Assembly: GCA_030063045.1 (NCBI GenBank)
Contig: JAQSEB010000109.1
Span: 992,001-1,056,000, forward strand
Direction of reading: 5' to 3'
DNA length: 64,000 bases
Origin: Pratylenchus scribneri
Lineage: Eukaryota; Nematoda; Chromadorea; Rhabditida; Pratylenchidae
Shown: positions 38,242 to 49,700 of the stretch, one piece after another
Numbering within the stretch: the stretch's first letter is position 1
Layout of the letters: each line of letters opens with the position of its first letter
The notes under the pieces: model-generated
Database searches by the model: none
What the model was told of the DNA's origin: nothing
Seen by the model: the letters and a program-made list of their open reading frames with translations, nothing else
Translations under genes and position numbers: made by a program

Positions 38242-40240
38242 AAATTCTTAACTATGATGAATTCTATTAGAGCAAGATTCCCATGAGTAAGCCAAAATGT
38301 TGGATATCGGATTTGAAAAGCTAAAAATTTTTGAATTTCATGAATTTCGGATAAAAATAATTTTACATTGTGATGAAATAAAAATTATTATTCAAATTTT
38401 GTGCGATTAAATAAATCCGTTAATATATAATAAAATTTTATATTGTGCAAAGCAGGTGAAAAATTTAACTCAAAATATCCTTCCCAAAATGGCTGTCAAA
38501 GGGTATCGGGTGGGGGAAGTTTCAGTGTCAGCGACTTTGACGAGTCATAATTCAGCAAAGAAGAAATCATTTGAGATTGAGACAATCTTGGTATCATTGG
38601 ATAGAGCCATTCGAGCTCTTTTGATTAGTTTCGAAAGCTTTTTTTGATACATGAAAATTTAAGTGACTTAAAGACGAAAAAGTTAATACAAGTCGCTTTT
38701 TCTTGCTTAGAAGCTTGTAATTATGAGGATATTTACCTTTTAAGAAATTGCTATATATCATTTAATAGAGTTTGATTAGCTCTATCCAATGATACTAAGA
38801 TTTTCTCAAATGTTTTCTTCTTTGCTGAGATATAACTAGTCAAAATCGCTGATGCTGTAACGGCCGACACTGAAACGTCCACCCGCGAAAATTTCAGTTA
38901 AAAATAAAAATACCATTTATGCAAAATTTCTGATACGGATTGCTTAAATTTTTCGGATTTATGAAACCCCTAAATAGCTGGTAAATATATTGGATACGTA
39001 TAGGCAACCCCTTTTTTATTGCAATATTGAATGTATTTTTTCATTTGTCTCCGACAACAAATTATATTTGTGAACATTTTTTCACCTGTTAAAATATCAC
39101 ATCGATGATAATTGGCCATTTTATTGATGAATGGAAATAAAATATAATTTATTGGCGTTATATAACCCAGATTCGTGATTTTCAGAGCTTTTATTAGAGG
39201 AGTCGCAAAATGGAAAATTACCGCATTATTTTTGAAAAAACGAATTTGATACGAATTTTAAAATTTTCTGAATAAAAAAATTTGATATATGAATAATTTT
39301 TCACATATTCTAATTTTCATGAATTTAACTTGTTTTTTTTCAAAGCAATTTAAAATTAAACATTAAATTTACTCGATGAGAAGTGGATGCCAATGGAGGA
39401 TCAGACGAGGAGTTGACAAGAATTAACAATTAAGATACCAAGGCAGCAAAATAGTAAAAAGGAGCAAAATAATTTGGTGAGACATTTTTGAAAATTTTAA
39501 TGAATTTTTTTGATGGATTTTGGCAAATTAATTGGCCACTAAATTGAATCTAAATTAAATTCTCAGCTGAATAAGAAAAAAATCAACAATATAATGTTCG
39601 GCTAATCATACATTTTATTTTATTTTGCAAAGAATAAATCACATAATAGGAATGTGATTGGGGATTGGGGGAAATATTGGGGAAGATATTATGTACGGTT
39701 GATTTCATTCAAAAAAATCCGTTCATTTTATCAATGAAATGATGCTTTCACAATTCCCATGGCCTATGATGCTGTAAAATTTCCCAAAATTAGGAAAAAT
39801 TTCATATGATCAATGTGATAGGCCAAGCAAATGAGATTGGTTAGCCCGAAAAGGGAGGAGGGTTTTGTGAATCGATGCATGCGTGAGCCATGCAAAATGG
39901 ACAAATTTGTTGCTGGATTGATGCAGCCGATCAAATGGACAAATTTATTACTGGATTGATGCAGACGATCAAACGTAAATGCGATAGGAAAAGCTCGGGA
40001 ATTGGAAATAACGGTTGATCGGGAAAAATGAACGACTGATTTTTAGGGACCCAAAATTGCACTTTGATTTAATAAAAATCATTGGGGCATTTTAGAGTAA
40101 TATATAAATAATTTAAAATTAGGCAAAAATTAATTATCCTCTAAAAAATTGTATTTAATTTTATTTATTAATTTATACAAAATAATATTAATTTACAGAA
40201 AATTCTTTTTGTCTTACAAATAAATCTACAAAATACTCAA
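38242..40240. other. intergenic DNA with one foldback element
   Basis: A palindromic element occupies 38505-38887. The left arm (gtgggggaagtttcagtgtc…aaagaagaaatcattt) and right arm (…gacactgaaacgtccaccc) are inverted copies. The rest is AT-rich; 39880-39980 contains a short imperfect direct repeat of atggacaaatttgttgctgg. No gene was recognised. Confidence 0.5.
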
Positions 40241-42491
40241 TGAATTTTTATTCATTCTTTGTGCTTTTAGTGATTTTAGGTAAATTAATTTTAATTTTTA
40301 AAAATTTAAAATAATTTTAATACAATATTATATTAAGAAATTTAATTCAATTAGCTAGCCGACATTTGAGGATCCGACATTTGCGGACGAAATAGTCTGG
40401 TGCCGATGATGGTAATGTTGCTATGGAATTATTTCTTGGTTTTTATTAGGCATAAAATTATTCATTAAATGATAATAAAAATATTGGCCATTGATGAATA
40501 TTCACCGAGTTGTGGCCAAAAAAAAAACTGTGGTATAATTATTATTCTTTTCTGACTATTTTTTGGCCATAATTCGGGTGAATATCAAACATTGGCCAAT
40601 GCTTTTGATATCATTTTATTGCTGATTTTATGAATAATAAAAGGATGGTAATTAATTTGGCGAAAAAAAAACATTGAAAATGGCGAAAAAACATTGAAAA
40701 TGGCGAAAAGATTATAATGGTTCAGTGGTTTGTCTTAGATCCCCAAACCTTATATACCCATTCGATAGATCTCGTCAAGACGCGTCGATTAGTATATATT
40801 TTGTCATGGTTTGAACAAAAATTAAAGGTATTAAACCACTTAAACCATTTTATAGGTTTTTGTTCAAAACCAATTAAACCATGACAAATTATATACCATT
40901 CGATGCGTTTTGACGAGCTCTATCTTATGGTATATGAATTTTGGACAAACCATTAAACCGTTATAAACTTTTCGCCATTTTCAATGTTTTTTTTCGCCAT
41001 TTTAAATAATTCCCCATAATAAAATGCTATATTATCAATGCCAAAGCAGACAGCAGAATTACCAACATCGGCAACGATCGTTTCGTCCGCAATTGTTGAG
41101 TCAGAAAATGTCGTAATATGATTCAATTTTATTCTAATTTTTAGTCGGCTCAATGCATGCTGCACCAACACATAATGGGACGCATGGCACCGGTTTGGTA
41201 CCATCAAATATTTCTCACAATCAACCAGCTCAATTAACAAAATTTGACCCTTCTACTTTACGAACGATGAATTTTCGCCAATCAATTGGAATGAATAATA
41301 GCAGTGCTTTCGATGCCATGCCGGGAAGGGAACATGATGATAAAATTAGTAGGAATTTTTAATAAAATAAATTTTTAATAAATTCTATAAAAATTTTTAA
41401 AACAAAATTTATGGGCTGATATTTTTCAATAATTTTTATCATTTTTATTTAAGAGGAAATTAAATATTGGGAAATATTTAAAATTGCGAAAAAAAACACT
41501 GAAAATTGCGAAAAGTTTATTACGGTTTAGCGATTTGTCCAAAATTCACAAACCATATAATATTGGATAGAGCTCATCAAGACGCGTCGAATGGTATATA
41601 ATTTGTCATGGTTTAATTGGTTTTGAACCAAAACCCATAAAATGGTTTAAGTGGTTTAAAACCATTAATTTTTGATCAAATCAGGACAAAATATATATAA
41701 ATCGACGCATTTTGACGAGCTCTATCCAAAGGTGGTATTTGGTTTGGGAATTTTTGACAAACTCTAAACCCTTATAAACTTTTCGACATTTTTAATAATC
41801 TTTTTCTCATGTTTTTTTTTCTATATTTTCAATGTTTTATTTCTACATTTTCAATTTTTTTTTCGACAAATTAAATACTATCCTATTTCCAGCTGGAATC
41901 AGAATTTTATCGAATTATGTGGGCGGAAGACTGGAAGATCATTTAACAAATTTTGGAAAAATTCGCGCTGGACATTTTAAAAATTCGCCTTCCAATTTTC
42001 ATTATGGACAAAAATTTATTGATGAAGCAAATAATGAAGAATTGGCACAAAACGGGGAAGGAGGAAATGAAGGCGACGATGATGACGATGAAGAATGGGA
42101 AGAGGCGAGTGGGGAAGAAGAAACCCGTCCTTCGCCTTTGAAAACCAAGGGAACAGCAAAACGATATTCATCTTTGAAAGGCCATCCTTTGACAAGCCAG
42201 GGTACAGCAAAACGACGAATCCGGTAATGAATTATTTAGGGTTCTAAAAAGTTTTTATAATATATTTTTTATTTGGGGAATTTCCATCTCCACCATTTAT
42301 TTTACTATGGAGTTAATCAAAAATGATTTAATAAAAGAAAAGATTATATTAATTGATTCTGAATAAACAATTTCATCTTTTTTTGCAGTTTTAAGCAAAC
42401 TGGAAAGGTGAAAGGTTTGTTCACGAGAAACAGAATCTTTGGGAAAAAGAGGACATTTAATTTCGGCAAATGGTCCCTCCACGCGTATTAA
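40241..42491 (+). CDS. predicted secreted protein, 225 aa, basic C-terminus
   Basis: Four exons (40241-40280, 41145-41348, 41893-42223, 42389-42491) total 678 nt and join in perfect phase. Exon 1 plus the first codons of exon 2 encode a signal peptide (MNFYSFFVLLVILVGSMHA, cleavage likely before APTHNG). The mature part has an Asn/Ser-rich segment with potential N-glycosylation sites (NISHN), then GGRLEDHLTNFGKIRAGHF. It continues with an Asp/Glu-rich run (GDDDDDEEWEEASGEEE), two GTAKR repeats and a Lys/Arg-rich end with IFGKKR and GKW. There are no cysteines after the signal peptide and no recognised domain. The first intron contains a foldback element with a second one nested in it, and the second intron contains another. 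A small secreted, charge-patterned protein could be an effector or a cuticle or peptide precursor; the sequence does not decide. Confidence 0.65.
40354..41120. mobile_element. Mutator-like MITE, family FB-B, interrupted by FB-A
   Basis: The left end gacatttgaggatccgacat… and the right end …aattgttgagtcagaaaatg are inverted copies, including a shared tttgcggacgaaa / tttcgtccgcaa block. It is flanked by attcaatta (40345-40353) and attcaattt (41121-41129), a 9-bp duplication with one mismatch. An FB-A element is inserted at 40643-41015. The second FB-B copy is at 56216-56574. Located in intron 1 of the 225-aa secreted protein gene. Confidence 0.7.
40643..41015. mobile_element. Mutator-like MITE, family FB-A, copy 3, nested in FB-B
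   Basis: A 373-bp element beginning ggatggtaattaatttggcg and ending cgccattttaaataattccc plus c. It is flanked by the identical 9-bp sequence ataataaaa on both sides (40634-40642 and 41016-41024). This is the cleanest duplication in the family and sets the Mutator-like assignment, since Mutator-superfamily insertions typically duplicate 9 bp. The sequence on either side rejoins to give an uninterrupted FB-B element. Confidence 0.85.
41469..41883. mobile_element. Mutator-like MITE, family FB-A, copy 4
   Basis: It begins gggaaatatttaaaattgcg and ends cgacaaattaaatactatcc. The arms contain gacgcgtcgaatggtatata and the aaaccat runs typical of the family. The right end stops about 9 bases before the splice acceptor of exon 3 of the secreted-protein gene, so the element forms part of that intron's 3' end. 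I did not find a matching target duplication. Confidence 0.65.
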
Positions 42492-43514
42492 AATGATTTG
42501 GCACACAATGATGGAAAATTGACAATTTTTTATTATATTCATTCTTCAATATGCAATTAATCTGTTAATCCATTAAACATTTTTTTTTCGCTTTCGGTCA
42601 TTCTGGAAATATAATTCTATCTATTATTTTAACGCTTTTAACATTTTTTTTATTAAATCGAAGATAAATTTGTTGTTGGAAATTTTTTTATGTTTAAAAA
42701 GGGTGCAATTTTTTTTTGTTCATAAAAGAAGATTCTTTTGTCAACGAAATCGGTTTTTTATTCACAGATCAATTTTTTGAATATAATTATTTATTTTGCG
42801 TTTTATCCTATACCTCCAATCCTTATATCTATTAGTTAAGATAAAGATCATCGTTCATCGTTTGATGTATTGTATGACTCAGTTTGACCAAAAGGTGTTA
42901 TGTCGATTCCTCAATAGTGAAAATGTGAGCGTTTTCGGCTTATAATAAATCAGAAACCGATTTTAGACCTTACAAACCTCATACAATTTTGTAGATCTAA
43001 TCGAGAGGCATCGAATGGTATATAAATTGTCATGGTTTCGCCTAAAATTAAAGAATTTAAAACCAAAGACTGGAAAAAATGGTTTGAACGGTTTAATAAC
43101 TTTTAATTTTGAGCAAAAACCTGACATTTTGCATCTCGAAGAGATCTACAAAATGATATAAGATTTGTAGAGTCTAAAACCGGTTTTTGATTTATTATAA
43201 GAAGAATTCGCCCACATTTGCACTATTCAGGAAACGCCCATATTTGCACTGCCCTTTGCATATAAAATTCAAAATATTAAACCGTTTAAATCTATTTTGG
43301 TTTTTGATTTATCACTCTTTTAGTTTAGAGCTAAACCACGACGAACTATAAATCAATCGATGTGTTTCTATGTGTTATAATATTCTTATTTTCATATTCT
43401 CCATTGAACAAGGAATGAAAAGTTTGGAACGGGGAATCAAATTGTACGGAACTTGATGAGTGAGGAGATTTCCCGCAAAAGTTCACTTCGGAGAGACTCC
43501 GCTTCCCGCAAACG

Positions 43515-43758
43515 TGGGTACATGTCTCGTTTACATCCCCTTTTTGAAAAGTGCTTGGTTCCCCCTTTGGGTCATCAAGTTTAGGGTTGATGTCATTCAG
43601 GGATATGTTAGGGATTGTATTAGGATGATGTAAAAATCATTTCAAATGTATCCTAAACCCTAACCCATAACTCTAACACCCAAAGGGAGGATCTTTCACT
43701 TTTCCTCACTTTTACCAAGGTGACCCCCAAAAAGGGGATGTAAACGAGACAAATACCC
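43515..43758. mobile_element. MITE with a TTTACATCCCC/GGGGATGTAAA end, copy 1
   Basis: The left end gtctcgtttacatccccttt and the right end aaaaggggatgtaaacgaga are inverted copies. The interior has gtgcttggttccccctttgg and decayed CTAACCC words. The second copy at 60695-60920 shares the whole interior, so this is one family. Confidence 0.7.
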
Positions 43759-45837
43759 AAACTTGAACCCAAATTCATCATTCCTTATAGCCATAGGGAC
43801 TCGAGCCCATTGTTGAGTGAATTATAATTATTTATTTGTCCAGATAATAAAGAATTCAATTCAAAGCATACGAGTTATTTTGGCCATATCGATTGAAAGA
43901 AGATTGGTTGGATGTAGCGTGGCGGCGTAAGAAGCTAATCAATGAATATAAAGAGGAAGATTGACATTGGGGATCATTTTTACGGTTAAAGACATTGATG
44001 GAAACCCATTGATGAAAGAGACTAGGGTGGCGCAAGAGAATAAGCCATCAATTGACAATTGAAGAGTCCATGGATTGTGTTCGAGGGGATATAGCTTGAG
44101 ACTCTGCTGAGAGGGTAGATCTCAAAGCCCTGTGGTTTCGACGCCTACTGCCCAATGCGAGTGTAGAGAGTCCATTGCGGGACTTGAATGGCGGGTAACT
44201 TACTTGTATGGATGGGGAATCTACCCGCGAGAATTCTCTGCGGATACATTCCCCTTACAGTTTATGAATCTTAATTCTTAACATTTTTTACATATTTTCT
44301 TTACTCAAATTTAAAATATTGCCGAGTTGCATCGATTCAGTTAAAAAGTTACGGATCATTTGCAAAAAGAATTTCGTCACTGACGCAGTTTTCCTTACTG
44401 ACCATTTTTCCTCACCCACTGACCAATTTCCCGGGAACCCAAGTAGGGAAAACTAGGTTTTTTTGCATCGTTTACGAATGGGGGACACTATGTCTCCCTT
44501 CTTGCAGGTTTTTGGACAAATTAACCATCTCGTTACCCTCACCCCAATTCCCCGCTACCGTTTCCATTAATCCGATTCTCTGTTTAGTTGAGCTTCGAAA
44601 ACTTCCCTCGCCGCAGAGCTTCAAGCAACTCGCCTAGAATTCGATCAACTCTCAATCCATGAGAGCTATATCAAATTGATTGGCTTTCGCTCACGCCACG
44701 CCAATTCCCTCCTTCATCAATGAGCTTCCAATTCCAATGCCTCTATCCCAAATAAAAGTGGACCCTTACTTCACTGTAAATTTCTATATTCATTGAAAGG
44801 ATTCGTGGTCCATTTCCCCCAAACGGGTCCATTTCCCCATATCTTTATAATGTTCTCTCTCCGTTTTGTATCCTATGCTACGAGCCCTAAAGCTTTATCC
44901 CTAGCCCTTCTCTGATTTGGCGAAATGGACCCATTTGGGGAAATGAACCCACCCCCCCCCCCCCCCCACCATTGAAAGGCGCCTCTCATGCATTGCGCTG
45001 CCACGTCAAATCCACCCTATATATTGGTCCGGCAAGCCAAACAAAACCATGGGATTTGAATTGATTGGCCAATCTATTAATTCACTCTTCAATGGGCCTC
45101 GAATGCATGGCCATAGAGAATGAAATTCGAATTAGGGTTATTAATTCCCCATTTTCGCAGCGGGGACTATCTGTTCCGTTAGACAAGGATTTTGGCCAAA
45201 TTCCTCGTCAATTTCGCCACATTCAGTGCTGTGCCTTCGGATTTTATAGCTCCGGCTCCAGCTCCGTGCACCGAATTTTTAGCTCCGGCTCCATCTCCGG
45301 AATTTTAACCCCAAAATTTTCGCTCCAGCTCAGGCTCCGGGCTCCAACCGGTTAAATTTTTAGTTCCGGTTCCAGCTCCACTCCGCTCCGACCACTCAAA
45401 ATGTTTTGCTCCGGCTCCGCTCCGACCAATCAAAATGTTTTGATCCGGCTCTGGAGCTGCTGGAACCGGAGCTGGTACAGCACTGCCCGCATTCCGATTC
45501 TTCATTCCTCGCAAAACATATTTTTTACCTGATTATTGTTATTTTTGAATCCATATGCCAGTTTTGTGTTTTTGAGATGACAAACATACTCTTCCTGGCC
45601 ATTTAGAAACAAACATGATATTTAAAATGATTTTATATGGAAAAATGCCTACATAATTTATTTTGTCGATTTTTCTAATTTAGAGTAAAAAAAATTGAAA
45701 AAAAAAGAAAGTACAGAGAGCGTGATTCCTCTTTTGCGCAACCATATTTGCGCCGCCATTGCTGCAACTAGGGTAGGGCTAGGGCTAGATTGGGGCTTGC
45801 ATGGGCTAAGGGTTAGGTTTAGTGTAAGGTTGGGTTA

Positions 45838-46304
45838 AGCTACGTTTACACAAACGGAGCCAACGCGTTAGCTCCAAGAGGAGTAGGATTTTTGAGGACC
45901 TACAAAAAATTTTTTCTCACTGATCAAAAAATAATAATTTTTAGACCAAAAAATAGAGTAGACTTTACTGTATCAGATTTTCTAATTTGACAATTTTCTG
46001 AAAAGTAGAAAAATTTCTAGAATTTTTAGAATCAAAGGCTAGGCCAATGCCGGAGCTGACGATTCAAATAAATTTGAATCGTAGGCTCCGCGTTGGCTTC
46101 GTCGTTGGCTCCAAAAATTCTAGTAATTTTTCTACTCGTAAGAAAAATTTAAAAATTTACTATCCGATGCAATAAAGTCTGCTCTATTTTTTGGTCTAAA
46201 AATTATTTTTTTTTGATCAGTGGAAATAATTTTTTTGAAGGTCCCCAAAAATCCTACTCCTCTTTTAGAGCCAATGCGTTGGTACCGTCTGTGTAAATGT
46301 AGCT
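45838..46304. mobile_element. Harbinger-like MITE, family FB-D, 467 bp
   Basis: The ends agctacgtttacacaaacgg and ccgtctgtgtaaatgtagct are inverted copies, flanked by TTA on both sides. The arms carry the gaggagtaggatttttgagg block in both orientations, and the interior has ttcaaataaatttgaa at the axis. It is inserted into a tract of TTAGGG-like words. The TTA duplication is the usual signature of PIF/Harbinger MITEs. Confidence 0.65.
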
Positions 46305-46737
46305 TTAGGTAGGGCTGTTTGAATTGTCTTTATTCTTTTTTCTATATGGCGATGCAAATGAGGATGAGAAGACTAATTCTTAGAAGATGCGCAACAGGAG
46401 TTCCGGCGGGGAATTTTCTAGGTGATGAATCCCCCATCCCGTTCAACCAATCCGATTTCCCGTTCTCCACTCTTTCATTTCCCCGCATAAGAGGAATTAT
46501 CCTTAAAAAAGAAACATTTCCATAACTTTTGTAAATTTTTAATCCCAATTATTACCTTAAAAATAATTCTTATTGAATATTTTCATCAAATTGATTGCTT
46601 AATTGCTCCATTATCAAAGTATTCTATCGCCCGGGTATTTGGATTATAAAATTTTATCGATTTTTTTTTCAATATCATTAAACCAATTTTAACTAAAAAA
46701 AATATTTTAAAGAAAATATAAATATTAAAAAAATTCA

Positions 46738-49700
46738 ATGTTGGCAACATTTTTTCTAATTGTCTTACTCATCATTGACAATAATGTCGTTATAAATGCA
46801 TCATCATGGATTGGTAATTTATTTGAGACAATTATCACTTACCGTAAATCCTCTAAAGAAGCCAATGGGCTTATAAATTTCATAGGCCCTCCAAAGGGGG
46901 CTTCTATTAGAGCAGGGGCTTCTACTAGAGACTGGGCTTATAAATTTCAGAGGATAAATTGTTGAAAAATAAATTTTATTCAATAAAATTTGTAAAAAAT
47001 CATAACTTTTTTTTCAATCCAAAATATGTTTTTACTAAATTTTTTTACACGATTCAGAAATATGTTTCTTCGACTAAAAACATTTTTCTGAACATATTGG
47101 ATTCACAACATGTTTTTTCGACTAAAAACATAATTTTATTATTAAAACATGTTTATAAATTCGTAAAAAAAGGAAAAAATTTTGGGGTAGGCCTATATTA
47201 GAGACTAGAGGATTTACGGTGAAATTTCACTATCTATACAATTTCAAACATTAATAAACTAAAAAGAATAACTTAATTTCTGTTATACATAATCGATTTA
47301 TTTTTAAAAAGTAAGTAAAAACCTTCTTTAAAACATTAGGAGGATAAGTATAATTTTAGATAACTTTAATTTTTAAGATATACAACTAATCGTTAAGAAT
47401 TAAGATGAAAAGCAGATGAAACAAATATTTTTGATGAATTTTTTATGGTCAAAAATAAATTAAGGAAATTTTTTTATCATTTTTAAATGAAAATATGTAA
47501 AAAAAGAACCAAAATGAAATATTTTTTTTCCTAATAAAACATGATATTTGTTGGAGTCAAATTTAAATAAAAATGATCATGAATTGAATTATATATAATA
47601 GGCTATATTAAAATTTTCATCAAAAACATTTTCCCATTTTTCGCTTTTTAATGGTGAAAATTGGCATGCAAACCATAAATTTATTCTAAACCATTATTAT
47701 TAAATAAATATTACTAATAAATTTTTATAGATGAGGATATGGAAAGTATCGGAACTGTGTACAATACAATTTTATTTGAGAAAAGAAATTTTGACAATGA
47801 ACAACGCAGAAACAATGCCCAAATGAAAATTGCCTTTTACTTTTACAAACGATTATGTTATGACATTTTATATCAATATAAGGAATATAATTTTGAAAAG
47901 GATTTTGAAAAGGAAACTGCTGGTAACGAATTTGGTGCATATTTGGAGAAATTTTACAAAAATTTTGACGAGTTATTCGAAATGAAATCAGAACCAGAAT
48001 TGATGGTCTGCCATTTCTACAAAATGTTTTTGCAATTGAATTTCGACGAAATTTTGAGTAAAAGCGAAAAGTGGACACTGTTTTTACGCGAAAAAACTCG
48101 TTATTTCTTTTGGCACGACAATCAGGTTTTAAATAAATTTTTTAAAAGAATATTTGGGTTTATTAGAGTTTCTCATTCTAAGAATAATTTTTCAGTATGC
48201 TTCTCAAAAATTGTCCGGTGACCCAGAAATCCGGTTTGAAAACTTTTCCGGGAGAAATTTACCCAAAATCAAAAAATGCCCTTTGTTAGAGAAAAAGAGA
48301 AATAGCTTGGGATATGCAAGATCGGTTCTCTAAAATTATATATAGGATTAAACCATTTTTTAAAATTTTTGGTTTTAAACTCTTTTATTTTGGGCCAAAC
48401 CTTGACAAATTATATACCAATCATTGCGTCTCGATGAGATCTACAAAATGGTATAAGGTTTGCGGGGTTTATAACCGGTTTCTGATTTATTATAATCGAA
48501 AACGCCTATATTTGTACCATTGTGGAATGACATAGCACCCTTTTTTAAAAAAGCCATTTATTCTTCCGGAAGTCTTTTTTAAGTTTCCAATATTTTAAAT
48601 CTATTTTAACAAAATAATGAAGGATTCAAAATTTTTGAATTCAATAAAAATAAAATTATATTCAGTGGAAAATAAAAATCGAAGGATTCTTAAAAAAATT
48701 GAATTGGCAATCAAAAGAAAATTGTTCGGAAATAGAATTCAAAAATTTGAGAGCATATTTGACAGAAAATTCACAAATTTATGTGGTCAACTTTTATTTA
48801 TTGAAATCTTTAATGGGCGATTCGTTGGATTTCATCAAAAATATAGGAATAAAATCGTTTAAAGAATATAAGGAAATGAAAAGTCGAATTTTTATTCTAA
48901 CTGGACCCATTGGATTTGACCGCTTGGAATTAACAAGAAACATTGTCATGAAAATTGGTATGTGGTGTTTGATTGAAAATAAAAAAAATAATATAAAATT
49001 TCAGGATATCAAATTCCAGAATTTGCAAATTTTTGCTTGAAAACGTAAGAAATATAATTTTGTGGACTGGAAAATTCTCAATGCCCATATTTGAGCGCCA
49101 TTTTTTCCTCTTTTTTAATACGACTTTTTAGGATTTTTAAATAGAAAATAAATTTTTTACAATGGAAATTCAATTCCTATTTCCTAATTCAGATATTTGT
49201 ATGGGAAAGAAAATGCAAGAATTTATGAGTTACGAATGTCAATCAGTTTCCTGATAAACAATTTCCTCATATTTCAACATTCTTTGAAAAAAAAGGTGAA
49301 AGAAAGTGAGGAATCATTGAAAAAATTGACCAAAATGGAGGAAAAAAATGAAGAAAAATTGCAAAATTTGATCAAAATAAAGAAAGAAAATGAAGAAAAT
49401 GTGCACAAAAATTTGAAACTCAATTTAGAGAAATTCGAAAGAATCTACGGAATAATTAGAAAACTTCTCATTTCAGTTGGGGATTTGGATGTGACCACAG
49501 AATACATTGCGAATGTGGAAGCTTTTTTAGGGCAAACGCTTTACATTCTGCTCAAATGTTTTGAAATTTCTGCCAATGGAAAGCCAATAATAAGTGATGA
49601 AAGTTTCACTGCAATGAGTGAAGAAAATTTGCGAAAATTTTATGAAATTTCTGACAATGGAGAGCAAATATTAAAAAGTGATGAAAGTTTCGCTGCAATG

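Larger units (their letters stand above)
42492..46737. other. repeat-rich intergenic region
   Basis: 42905-43253 is a foldback segment (ttataataaatcagaaaccg / cggtttttgatttattataa arms). 43880-44280 is G+C-richer and encodes nothing I recognise. 44949-44968 is a poly(C) tract. 45235-45480 is a GGCTCC/AGCTCC-type degenerate repeat. A telomere-like tract (45770-45835) abuts an FB-D element. 46319-46525 has an open plus frame without recognisable features. No gene is supported. Confidence 0.5.

Noticed and set aside
41953..42210. Alternative frames overlapping exon 3 of the secreted protein
   Set aside because: They lack phase-compatible splice sites; the chosen frame joins three other exons perfectly.
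44085..44160. Possible tRNA (tagcttgagactc… and ggtttcgacgcc)
   Set aside because: The A-box spacing is wrong, the acceptor stem does not pair, and the B-box-like sequence has extra bases.
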